Of a DNA stretch of 64,000 nt, positions 35,314 through 42,916 are shown piece after piece. The notes under the pieces were generated by a model that did no database searches, was not told the DNA's origin, and was given only the letters and a program-made list of their open reading frames with translations. Position 1 is the stretch's first letter, and each line of letters starts with the position of its first letter. The position numbers and the translations under genes were made by a program. The stretch spans positions 120,032 to 184,031 of the forward strand of contig NZ_WITC01000124.1 of assembly GCF_009601505.1 (NCBI RefSeq), in the 5' to 3' direction. The DNA is from Sinorhizobium terangae. GTDB lineage: Bacteria > Pseudomonadota > Alphaproteobacteria > Rhizobiales > Rhizobiaceae.

Positions 35314-36444
35314 TCAGCCGATTTCGACCCATTCGTTCGTCCGGGCCGACTGGTAGGTTGCCGATAGCACCTTCTGGACCTCGTAGCCCTCGCGGAAATC
35401 GGTCGACGGCTTGCCGCCCTTGGCGATCGCGTCAAGAAATTCGTGGACCTCGATTGCCTTCAGGTCATTGAAGCCGATCTGGTGGCCGGGCGCCACGCAG
35501 AAGGCGCCGTAGGGCGGGTGCTCGGGTCCGGCCCAGATCGTGCGGAAGCCACGACTGCGGATGTCGTCACCCGCATAGTAGACCTTGATTTCGTTCAGCC
35601 GTTCCTGGGTGAAGACAATACTGCCCTTCGATCCGTAGATTTCGAAGTCATGCTGCATCTTGCGGCCGGTGGCGATCCAGCTTGCCTCGAAGCTGCCGGT
35701 CGCGCCGTTCTCGAAGCGTACAAAAGCGCGTGTAATGTCATCGACTTCGACGGTACGCGTTTCGGCCGTGCCGGGCGAGACAGGGCGTTCCGGGATCTGG
35801 ATGACCGTTTCAGCGAGTACCGACCTGATCGGTCCGACAAGATGGCGCATGGAGGCGATAATGTGGCTGCCGATATCGGCAAGCGCACCGCCGCCGCTGC
35901 GCGGATCGAGCCGCCAGCCCCACGGAACGTTGGCATCCGCCATGAAGTCCTCGGCATGAAGCCCGCGCATAGAGCGGATCTCGCCGATCTCGCCGCTTTC
36001 GATGATGTCCTTGGCGAGGAAGATCAGCGGGTTCTTGAGATAGTTGAAGCCGACCTGGGTGACGATGCCGGCCTTTTCGGCGGCGGCGACCATTTCGGCG
36101 CAATCGGCGACGGTTGGCGCCAGAGGCTTCTCGCAACAGACGTGCTTGCCGTGGGCGATCGCCGCAAGCGCCATCTCCTTGTGCAGAAGGTTCGGTGTGG
36201 TGATGTCGATGATGTCGATATCGGGATCGGTCAACAACTCCCGCCAGTCCGCCGTCGCCTTGCGAAAACCGAGGCGCCCGCGCGCGGCCTCGGCGCTGTC
36301 CTTTGTCACGTCAGCAACGGAAACGAGATCCAGCTCAAAGGGAAGATCGAACACGCGCGTCGCGGTCGTGAAGCCAAGGGCGTGGGCCTTGCCCATGAAG
36401 CCCGTGCCGATCAGGCCGACGCCGAGTTTGCGTTTGCCGCTCAT
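35314..36444 (-). CDS. Gfo/Idh/MocA oxidoreductase, inositol dehydrogenase-like (IolG/IolY type)
   Basis: A 376-residue NAD(P)-dependent oxidoreductase with the N-terminal Rossmann motif GVGLIGTGFMGKAHALGF, the family signature EKPLAPTVADC (residues about 103-113, catalytic lysine) and the DxxxH-like SGGGALADIGSHIIASM (Asp and His of the active site). Beside iolR and under a candidate IolR site, it probably oxidises an inositol isomer; a scyllo-inositol role as in Sinorhizobium IolY is plausible. The ATG follows GGGAGGAATGAT. It ends in EWVEIG. Confidence 0.85.
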   Translation of the reverse strand: MSGKRKLGVGLIGTGFMGKAHALGFTTATRVFDLPFELDLVSVADVTKDSAEAARGRLGFRKATADWRELLTDPDIDIIDITTPNLLHKEMALAAIAHGKHVCCEKPLAPTVADCAEMVAAAEKAGIVTQVGFNYLKNPLIFLAKDIIESGEIGEIRSMRGLHAEDFMADANVPWGWRLDPRSGGGALADIGSHIIASMRHLVGPIRSVLAETVIQIPERPVSPGTAETRTVEVDDITRAFVRFENGATGSFEASWIATGRKMQHDFEIYGSKGSIVFTQERLNEIKVYYAGDDIRSRGFRTIWAGPEHPPYGAFCVAPGHQIGFNDLKAIEVHEFLDAIAKGGKPSTDFREGYEVQKVLSATYQSARTNEWVEIG

Positions 36445-36516
36445 ATCATTCCTCCCGGGCAAGGGCCCCTTTGCGCTTCGTGGAAATGAAATGAAATGTG
36501 CGAATATTGTCAATAT

Positions 36517-36530
36517 GGAATGTTTGTTCG
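36517..36530. promoter_or_regulatory. Candidate IolR site upstream of the inositol dehydrogenase-like gene
   Basis: GGAA-tgtttg-TTCG, one base from GGAA-N6-TTCC, 72 bases upstream of the start at 36444. It shares the left flank tcaatat with the site before iolC (34190-34196). Confidence 0.45.
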
Positions 36531-36651
36531 AAATCTTCTCGCCCCGGCAATGTGCTACGAGAAACAGCGCCGGTACGGCGAATCCGCTACGGAGAACGGG
36601 GTGAATTTGTTAACGCATTTTTACCGTGTTTCGTTGGAACATCCGGTAACG

Positions 36652-36665
36652 ATGGTTAACGAATC
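36652..36665 (-). promoter_or_regulatory. Possible CtrA half-site next to a GANTC methylation site
   Basis: The minus strand reads TTAACCAT at 36652-36659, the CtrA 8-mer, and GAATC follows at 36661-36665 on the plus strand. They lie 27-40 bases before the glutamine amidotransferase start. Short motifs like this occur by chance, so confidence is low. Confidence 0.25.
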
Positions 36666-36691
36666 GTCTCGAAAAGCCGGAGTGAAGAAGT

Positions 36692-37522
36692 ATGTGCCGT
36701 TGGGCCGCCTATCGCGGAGAGCCGCTCTATCTCGAGGAACTGGTAACCTCTCCGGCGCACTCGCTGATCGAACAGTCCCATTGTGCAACACGCGCCAAAA
36801 CGGCGACCAACGGCGACGGGTTCGGTATTGCCTGGTACGGCGATCGTCCGGAGCCCGGCCGCTACCGAGACATCCTTCCCGCCTGGTCCGATTGCAATCT
36901 CAGGAGCATCGCCCGGCAGATCCGCTCGCCGCTGTTCCTTGCCCACGTCCGCGCGGCGACCGGCGGCGGCACACGCCGCGACAATTGCCACCCCTTCGTC
37001 TTCGGGCGCTGGTCCTTCATGCATAACGGCCAGATCAGCGATTTCGAGCATCTGCGCCGGCCGATGGAGAGCATGCTCGACAACGATCTCTATGCCGCGC
37101 GCACCGGCACGACGGACTCGGAATTGCTCTTTCTCCTGGCCTTGCAGTTCGGCCTCGATCGCGATCCGCTCGGCGCGATTGCCGAGGCGCTGGCCTTCGT
37201 CGAGCGGCTTGCAGATCGTCTCGGTCGGCCGCCGCTCGTCCGCTTCACGGCCGCCTTGTCCGATGGTCGGAACCTCTATGCGGTACGCTACGCCACCGAC
37301 TGGAAGGCGCCGACGCTTTATGCGGCGCCGATGGGACCGAGTGGCGGCTACTGTCTGGTCTCCGAACCGCTCAACGATGACGACAATGCCTGGGTCGAGA
37401 TCCCGGATGGCGCAGTGGTCATCGTAGGTGAGAACGGCGTCGACGTGCGTCTTTTCGGTACCGCCGAGGTCGAGGTGCGGGAAGGCCCGTTACAGCGCCG
37501 CGCGTCCAATCGGACGCGCTAA
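36692..37522 (+). CDS. Class II glutamine amidotransferase (YafJ-type)
   Basis: A 276-residue N-terminal-nucleophile amidohydrolase domain protein. The catalytic cysteine is residue 2 (MCRWAAYRGEPLYLEEL); other conserved parts are the NGDGFGIAWYG loop, LAHVRAATGGGTRRDNCHPF and FMHNGQISDF. The family releases ammonia from glutamine; the acceptor for YafJ-like proteins is unknown (the EgtC relative acts on gamma-glutamyl ergothioneine precursors). The last ten or so codons and the stop lie in a dispersed repeat (37491-37583), so the C-terminus is repeat-derived. Confidence 0.88.
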   Translation: MCRWAAYRGEPLYLEELVTSPAHSLIEQSHCATRAKTATNGDGFGIAWYGDRPEPGRYRDILPAWSDCNLRSIARQIRSPLFLAHVRAATGGGTRRDNCHPFVFGRWSFMHNGQISDFEHLRRPMESMLDNDLYAARTGTTDSELLFLLALQFGLDRDPLGAIAEALAFVERLADRLGRPPLVRFTAALSDGRNLYAVRYATDWKAPTLYAAPMGPSGGYCLVSEPLNDDDNAWVEIPDGAVVIVGENGVDVRLFGTAEVEVREGPLQRRASNRTR

Positions 37523-37590
37523 AGTCGCTGCAACAATTTGAATGGCTGCATGATTTTGTCCTTAAATCGATTCCGATTTAAGGAAGCATG
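37491..37590 (-). repeat. Dispersed hairpin-core repeat, copy B
   Basis: On the minus strand: palindrome ccttaaatcg-gaat-cgatttaagg (37583-37560), core atgcagccattcaaattg, then cagcgactttagcgc and the right hairpin gcgcgtcc-gatt-ggacgcgc (37519-37500) followed by ggcgctgta. It overlaps the 3' end of the glutamine amidotransferase gene. Confidence 0.8.
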
Positions 37591-37657
37591 CAGTAGCGGA
37601 TGCGCCACGCGCCGAATTGAGCGCATAGGCGCGGCAGTACATTAATCCAACGATAAG

Positions 37658-38866
37658 CTATCGTGAAAGCGCCTCGGCTATGCGCGCGGCAAGCTTTGCC
37701 GCTACGTCTTCCTTGTCCATGTCCGGCCAATCTTCGACGCCGTTGCGGCCGATCAGCTTCACCCGGTTGCGATCGCCGCCCATGATGCCGGTCGCGGGCG
37801 AAACGTCGTTCGCGAGAATGTAATCGGCGCCTTTCCGTTCCAGCTTGGCGCGACCGTTCTCGGCGACGTTTTCCGTCTCGGCGGCAAAGCCGATCACCAG
37901 CTTTGGCCGGGAGGGGTGATGGCCGATCGTCTTCAGAATATCGGGGTTTTCCGCAAGCTGGAGCGGAGGAGGGGCCTCGCCCGGTTTCTTCTTGATCTTG
38001 TTGCCGGCGGCGGAGGCAACGCGCCAGTCCGCAACCGCCGCGACCATGACGGCAACATCGGCCGGAAGCGCCGCAAGCACCGCATCGCGCATTTCCTCGG
38101 CGCGCTCCACGTGGACAACGCGAACGCCGGCGGGATCGGGAATCGTCACCGGACCGGAAACAAGCGTGACCTCCGCTCCAAGTTTCGCGAGCGCCGCGGC
38201 AATCGCGTGGCCTTGCTTGCCGGAAGAGCGGTTGGCGATGTAGCGCACCGGGTCGATCGGCTCATGCGTCGGTCCGGAGGTGACGATGGCCTTTCGCCCC
38301 GCCAAGGGTCTTTGTCCGCCCTTCAAGAGTTCCTCGACGGCGGCGACGATCTCGAGCGGCTCGGCCATCCGGCCTTCGCCGGCTTCACCGCTTTCGGCCA
38401 TTTCGCCTGCGGCAGGCCCGACGAAACGAACGCCGTCGCCTGCTAGTGTTTTGCGGTTGCGGCGCGTCGCCGGATGCGCCCACATTTTCGGGTTCATCGC
38501 CGGAGCGAGCAGCACGGGGCGGTCGGTCGCAAGAAGGATGGTCGAGGCGAGGTCGTTAGCAAGCCCGCTCGCGATCTTGGCCATCAAATCGGCGGTCGCC
38601 GGAGCAACGACGACGAGATCGCATTCGCGAGCCAGCCGGATATGGCCGACATCCTGCTCGTCCTCACGCGAGAAAAGGTCGGTAAAGACATGGGAGGCGG
38701 AAAGGGCGCCGACGGCCAGCGGCGTCACGAACTGCTGCGCAGCCGCCGTCATCACCGGCCGGACCTCGGCACCGCGCTCACGCAGGCGGCGAATGAGGTC
38801 GAGGCTCTTGTAGGCGGCAATGCCGCCGGAAATGATGAGAAGTATGCGCTTGTCGGAAAGTGTCAT
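37658..38866 (-). CDS. coaBC: Bifunctional phosphopantothenoylcysteine decarboxylase/synthetase CoaBC
   Basis: CoaBC performs two steps of coenzyme A synthesis. The 402-residue protein has an N-terminal flavoprotein decarboxylase domain (KRILLIISGGIAAYKSLDLIRRL, the VAPATADLMAKIASGLANDL segment, and APAMNPKMW substrate-binding loop) and a C-terminal synthetase domain (RKAIVTSGPTHEPIDPVRYIANRSSGKQG, here spanning residues about 190-215, and AAVADWRV). Start at MTLSDKR; the longer open frame upstream is not supported. In many Rhizobiales coaBC follows ubiB; here five other genes intervene. Confidence 0.95.
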   Translation of the reverse strand: MTLSDKRILLIISGGIAAYKSLDLIRRLRERGAEVRPVMTAAAQQFVTPLAVGALSASHVFTDLFSREDEQDVGHIRLARECDLVVVAPATADLMAKIASGLANDLASTILLATDRPVLLAPAMNPKMWAHPATRRNRKTLAGDGVRFVGPAAGEMAESGEAGEGRMAEPLEIVAAVEELLKGGQRPLAGRKAIVTSGPTHEPIDPVRYIANRSSGKQGHAIAAALAKLGAEVTLVSGPVTIPDPAGVRVVHVERAEEMRDAVLAALPADVAVMVAAVADWRVASAAGNKIKKKPGEAPPPLQLAENPDILKTIGHHPSRPKLVIGFAAETENVAENGRAKLERKGADYILANDVSPATGIMGGDRNRVKLIGRNGVEDWPDMDKEDVAAKLAARIAEALSR

Positions 38867-38952
38867 TCCGCTTCGGCTCTTGGCCGCTCCTGGTTCTTTG
38901 ATCGCGACCCTACCCGACGGGCCTGTCGCGCGCAATTGGAGCCGGTGAGCGG

Positions 38953-39423
38953 CTAACTTGTCTGTTGCCGCTTCTGCCACTCGGCGTAAAGCGGCACCGC
39001 ATCCTGCACCTCGAGCGGCACATGGCGAAACCGCATCGCCTGTTCCGTGACTGGCTTGGCGAGTTCCGCGTAGATCGCCGAAGTCGACAGTCCGTAAGGC
39101 TCCGCTTGCGTATTCGAATGGGCGTAGCTGATCTCGTTGATGCCGGCCATGCGCATTGCGGCAAGGCACATCGGGCATGGCTGGCCGCTGGCGTAGACCG
39201 TGCAGCCCTCGAGCCGCAGCGACTGAAGAGCCTTGGCCGCTGCACGCAGTGCATTGAGCTCCGCATGCGAAGTCGGGTCGCCGGTCCGAGCCATCTCGTT
39301 GACGCCCGTCGCGATCACCACGCTATCCTTGACCACGACGGCGCCGAAAGGGCGGCCGCCGTTTTCCATATTGCTGCGCGCGAGCGACACGGCCTCGCGC
39401 AGAAAGCGTTGTTCCTCATCCAT
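38953..39423 (-). CDS. Nucleoside/guanine deaminase (CDA superfamily)
   Basis: A 156-residue zinc-dependent deaminase with the two signatures HAELNAL (residues 53-59) and PCPMCLAAM (residues 82-90). The overall pattern (FLREAVSLARSNMENGGRPFGAVVV; YGLSTSAIYAEL) is closer to guanine deaminase and related nucleoside deaminases than to tRNA adenosine deaminase TadA. Substrate is not decided by sequence alone. It precedes coaBC by 86 bases on the same strand. Confidence 0.85.
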   Translation of the reverse strand: MDEEQRFLREAVSLARSNMENGGRPFGAVVVKDSVVIATGVNEMARTGDPTSHAELNALRAAAKALQSLRLEGCTVYASGQPCPMCLAAMRMAGINEISYAHSNTQAEPYGLSTSAIYAELAKPVTEQAMRFRHVPLEVQDAVPLYAEWQKRQQTS

Positions 39424-39468
39424 ATTCCTGCTCCTACCCCAGTGCCTGCTGCGCGGCCGCGAGAGCGC

Positions 39469-40248
39469 TCATAGCATCGATCGGCTGAGCCCGCCGTCGA
39501 CCGGCAGCGCGATACCTGTAACATAGGCCGCCTGGCGGCTCGCAAGGAAAGCGGCAGCCGCACCGAATTCCGCGGGCGTGCCGTAGCGGCCGATCGGGAT
39601 TTCCGACTGGCTGCGCGCGGCGACGGTCTCCACCGTGACCCCTTCGCTTTCCGCGTCCATGCGGTCGAAGGAAAGCGTGCGATCGGTCGCCAGCCGCCCC
39701 GGCAGCAGCATGTTGACGGTGACGCCGTCGGCCGCAACCTCGCCCGCAAGCGTCTTCATCCAACCGGCAAGCGCGCTGCGCAAGGCATTGGAGGCGGTGA
39801 GGCCGGGGATCGGCTCGCGAATGCTGGTCGAGGCGACCGCGATGATGCGGCCGAAGCGGCGCTCGCGCATTGCCGGCAGCAGGCGATGGGTGATGCGCAT
39901 GCCTGCCAGCACCATCGCCTCGAATTGTGTCCGCCAGAAATCGGCATCGATGTCGGCCGCACGCGTCGGCGGTGGTCCGCCGCCGTTCAGGACCAGAATG
40001 TCGACCAAGCCGAATTTTGCGGCCAGTCGGTCCAGAAAAACGTCGATCGTTTCCGGTTTCGTAAGGTCGAGCGAAAACCCCGCAGCGGTCGACCCGATCT
40101 CGGCCGCGACCTTGCCGGCTGCCTCTTCGTCCCGGCCGGTCAGCGCAACGGCAACGCCTTCGGCCGCCAGTGCTTCGGCGATGCCGCGTCCAAGTCCCTT
40201 GCTCCCGCCAAGCACGAGCGCCCGTTTTCCTGCGATACCGAGATCCAT
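39469..40248 (-). CDS. Atypical SDR family oxidoreductase with altered catalytic residues
   Basis: A 259-residue SDR with a good cofactor site (KRALVLGGSKGLGRGIAEAL, basic TGRDEEA for NADP, LNGGGP in place of NNAG) and a C-terminal PVDGGLSRSML. The active-site region reads VASTSIREPIPGLTASNALRSALAG: the serine is present, but the YxxxK pair appears replaced by Leu and Asn (GLTASN where most have xYSASK). Similar BKR-like SDRs with this change exist, so the protein may bind rather than reduce, or use another acid. Neighbours do not reveal a substrate. Confidence 0.82.
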   Translation of the reverse strand: MDLGIAGKRALVLGGSKGLGRGIAEALAAEGVAVALTGRDEEAAGKVAAEIGSTAAGFSLDLTKPETIDVFLDRLAAKFGLVDILVLNGGGPPPTRAADIDADFWRTQFEAMVLAGMRITHRLLPAMRERRFGRIIAVASTSIREPIPGLTASNALRSALAGWMKTLAGEVAADGVTVNMLLPGRLATDRTLSFDRMDAESEGVTVETVAARSQSEIPIGRYGTPAEFGAAAAFLASRQAAYVTGIALPVDGGLSRSML

Positions 40249-40479
40249 GATCCGATCCTCCCACCTGATTGTCGCTGCTCGCATTGTTGGACCGCGCCTG
40301 GACGATGTCGTCAATGAAGCAGAGGGAAAATGGCAGGGCGACCGCGTGTCGCACAAGTCGGAAAATTCACTGGTGGATTCAAAGAGAAAGCCCCGGGGGC
40401 GCCGCGTTCGGTCTCGGCATGGAGGTTTGCTATGGCCAGGTTCGGGATGCGGGGCCGCCGATGCGGACCGCCAAGAACT

Positions 40480-40510
40480 TGCCCCGTGGCGGGAAATGCG
40501 CCGCGGGGCA
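40480..40510 (-). terminator. Twelve-base-pair hairpin after the PEBP gene
   Basis: tgccccgtggcg (40480-40491) pairs with cgccgcggggca (40499-40510) with one G-T pair, seven bases past the PEBP stop. No T-run follows on the minus strand, so termination strength is uncertain. Confidence 0.4.
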
Positions 40511-40517
40511 GCGCAGA

Positions 40518-41060
40518 TCAGCGCTCGTACGTGACCTCGATCGTCGCTTGGTCCAGTGCATTGGCCCGGACAAAGAAGCCAACCATGGCGGCGGGGGCAT
40601 TTTCATCGAGGGGGAGCTTGTCCTGGGATAATGCATAGACCGTGAACTGGTAGCGGTGTGGTCCGTGACCTTCAGGCGGGCACGCGCCACCGTAGCCGGA
40701 CATGCCGAAATCGGTGCGGCCCTCAACCGCGCCTGCGAGAAGCTTCTTGTCTCCGCTTGCCCCGGTCGCGATCTCGGTGGCGTCGGCGGGCAGGTTGAAC
40801 ACGGTCCAGTGCCACCAGCCAGAACCCGTGGGTGCATCGGGATCATAAGCCATGACCGCGAAACTCTTGGTACCCGGCGGCGCACCCGACCATGCCAGAT
40901 GTGGTGAGGTATTCTTCCCACTGCAGCCGAAGCCGTTGAAGACCTGCGCATCGGCCATCGGCTTGCCTGCTGTCAGGTCTTTCGAGGTCAGTTTCATCTC
41001 GGCGTGCGCGGCGGTGGTGCCGAGAAAGCTCAAGGTGAGAAGTGTTGTGATGAGGCGCAT
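40518..41060 (-). CDS. YbhB/YbcL family PEBP (Raf kinase inhibitor-like) protein, exported
   Basis: A 180-residue phosphatidylethanolamine-binding-protein-like product with a signal peptide (MRLITTLLTLSFLGTTAAHA). Mature part shows FGCSGKNTSPHLAWSGAPPGTKSF, the MAYDPDAPTGSGWWHW anion-pocket motif and GPHRYQFTVYAL, all PEBP signatures. Cellular function of bacterial members is unclear. The divergent-strand logic does not apply: the AraC gene lies upstream on the same strand, 38 bases away, and may regulate it. Confidence 0.9.
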   Translation of the reverse strand: MRLITTLLTLSFLGTTAAHAEMKLTSKDLTAGKPMADAQVFNGFGCSGKNTSPHLAWSGAPPGTKSFAVMAYDPDAPTGSGWWHWTVFNLPADATEIATGASGDKKLLAGAVEGRTDFGMSGYGGACPPEGHGPHRYQFTVYALSQDKLPLDENAPAAMVGFFVRANALDQATIEVTYER

Positions 41061-41098
41061 AGGTATTTTCCTGTAGTTGCCAATGAAGCAAGCCTACG

Positions 41099-41953
41099 TC
41101 AGGCAGAAATTTTGTCTGCCCCGATATGCGCAACTTCTGTCCCGATCCGCTCAAATATCGCGGAACCTCCCCGCACGTCGCGCGGATTGACGCCAAAGCG
41201 ATCTTTGAACCGTGCGGCAAATTGGGACGGCGAATCGTAGCCCACTTCCTGGGCAATGTTTGCAATAGACAACATTGTCGTCTGCAGGAGCGCCAGCGCC
41301 CGCGTCATGCGCGTGTCGCTCAATGTCTCGGTGAAGCTGGTGTTCTCCGCCGCCAACTTCCGCCGGAGCGTGGCCTCGCTCATGTGGAAGGCGGACGCGG
41401 CATGGCCCAAAGTCCAGCCGTGGGCGGGGTCGGTCTCGATCATCTGACGCAGGCGATCCTGCAGAAGCAGGCTTCCCCGGTTGCCCAACACGGCGCCGCT
41501 GAGCGCAAACCAGGTTATGAGTTCCATCAAGCGGACCGTGGCGACGGCACTGGGGAGTGTCGCGAGATTTTCCGGCGAGCACCAGAAGTCAAACAGCGCG
41601 ACCGCTTCGCCCGGCAGGTCCACGGCCTTCATCGCAAGTGGCGTCCGAGGAGGCGCGACGGAAGCCAGGCGCGCGTAGGTCTCTTCAAACAAGTGGCGTG
41701 AAATGGGCAGGGCGCGGGCTTCGTAGTTCTGCGCTGCATTGGGAATGTTTTCGATCGTCATGGGCTGATGATCGGGCAACAGGCCAAAGTCGCCGGCTGT
41801 GAAGCGCAAAGGGGTATCGCGTATGATCACCACCTTGGTTCCCGAACGCACCTGGACAAGCGCAGGGGTGGTGCTCACGAGCCGATGAAAGCACGCCCGT
41901 CCCGCCTGTCGGATGAGGGCACCGGCCGAAAGAAGAGGAGTTTCGTGCTGCAT
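41099..41953 (-). CDS. AraC family transcriptional regulator (arabinose-binding-N type)
   Basis: A 284-residue regulator. Residues about 1-170 form a sensor domain (ALVQVRSGTKVVIIRDTPLRF, DFGLLPDHQPMTIENIP) and residues about 185-275 the AraC DNA-binding domain (LGHAASAFHMSEATLRRKLAAE and IANIAQEVGYDSPSQFAARF KDRFG). The ATG at 41953 follows GGGAGGGAACAC. It precedes the PEBP gene and probably controls it. Effector unknown. Confidence 0.88.
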   Translation of the reverse strand: MQHETPLLSAGALIRQAGRACFHRLVSTTPALVQVRSGTKVVIIRDTPLRFTAGDFGLLPDHQPMTIENIPNAAQNYEARALPISRHLFEETYARLASVAPPRTPLAMKAVDLPGEAVALFDFWCSPENLATLPSAVATVRLMELITWFALSGAVLGNRGSLLLQDRLRQMIETDPAHGWTLGHAASAFHMSEATLRRKLAAENTSFTETLSDTRMTRALALLQTTMLSIANIAQEVGYDSPSQFAARFKDRFGVNPRDVRGGSAIFERIGTEVAHIGADKISA

Positions 41954-42051
41954 GTGTTCCCTCCCGGTTGACGAATGACATGGCAGTTCGGTGGTCGCTC
42001 GCAAAACTCTGAGACCGTCGCCTGCCGCGGCCGCCTGAAGGCGGCGTCCCG

Positions 42052-42555
42052 TCATGGGTGTAGTCGCGCCATGGCTAGCACGTCGGCAAGCGCGCCGTCC
42101 CGCAGCGCGTAGGATTTCAGTAGGCCCTCGGTCTCGAAACCTGCCTGGCGATAGAGCGCGATCGCCGCTTCATTGTCGGTGAAGACCGTCAACTCGATGC
42201 GGGAAATGCCGAGCCACCGGTCGGCCGCGTCGATCAGGGCGTTGAGCAAGGCCCTGCCGATACCGCGCCGCCGGTAATCGTCATGCACGCTCATGCCAAG
42301 ATCCGCCGCATGCTGCCGCCGTCCCCTGTGACGATGCAGGCCAGCCAACCCGACGATGCGCCCCTCCAGTTCGGCAACGATAACCATGTCGGTTTCGGTG
42401 AGGTTTTCGAGCCATTTTCGGGTCTGTTCCGGCGGCGCGAAGGGCAGTCTGAGTGTGCCTCGGCGAACGCCGGGCAAGTCCCGCAAGGCGGCGAGGGCCT
42501 CCCAGTCGTCAGCGGACGCGGCGCGGATCAGCAATTCGGGTTGGATAGGGGTCAT
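42052..42555 (-). CDS. GNAT family N-acetyltransferase
   Basis: A 167-residue acetyltransferase with motif A DLGMSVHDDYRRRGIGRALL (acetyl-CoA pyrophosphate loop RRRGIG near residue 100), motif B ISRIELTVFTDNEAAIALYRQAGF and the closing GLLKSYALRDGALADVLAMARL. It resembles L-amino acid/antibiotic N-acetyltransferases, but substrate cannot be assigned. The ATG at 42555 follows gagaggaaacg. Confidence 0.87.
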   Translation of the reverse strand: MTPIQPELLIRAASADDWEALAALRDLPGVRRGTLRLPFAPPEQTRKWLENLTETDMVIVAELEGRIVGLAGLHRHRGRRQHAADLGMSVHDDYRRRGIGRALLNALIDAADRWLGISRIELTVFTDNEAAIALYRQAGFETEGLLKSYALRDGALADVLAMARLHP

Positions 42556-42916
42556 CGTTTCCTCTCTCCTCAAGATGTGAGGCCGAGGAAACAGCGCCGA
42601 ACCCTGCTTACCTCGGCAGGGTTGGCGTGGAGACGGCCGCTTAGCGCAACAGGCTCCCCGCACACCCTGGGGTGTGCGTGGTCACCATCGGCACGAGCGC
42701 AAAACGACTATCCATGGCCGGATGCTACTTCAGGATGCGAAGAATCGGAAGGGGGATCGCAAGTGAGGGACAAAGTTTCCGCAGCGGTCGCCACCTTCTC
42801 CCCTTGTGGGGTCCGCCGGGGGGCGGGAGACAGTGGCGCCCTCTCAAATCCCCTGCGCCGGCGGGGAGAGGGTTAGTCCTCGGGTTAAATCCGAAGAGAG
42901 GGGCGATTACTGCCTA
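42556..42916. other. Intergenic gap between GNAT and ubiB, mostly repeat
   Basis: No gene is visible in this 361-base gap. Its right half is a RIME-like repeat (42788-42905). The left half contains a short inverted repeat cacaccctggggtgtg (42661-42676) that could form a hairpin upstream of the GNAT gene; no promoter can be assigned with confidence. Confidence 0.5.
42788..42905. repeat. RIME-like repeat downstream of ubiB
   Basis: Contains gccaccttctccccttgtgggg and gccggcggggagagggttag, with cctcgggttaaatccgaagagaggggcga at the right, a partly decayed copy that shares its right end with the copy at 28914 (cctctcctcgggtttaacccgaagactag, inverted). Confidence 0.75.
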
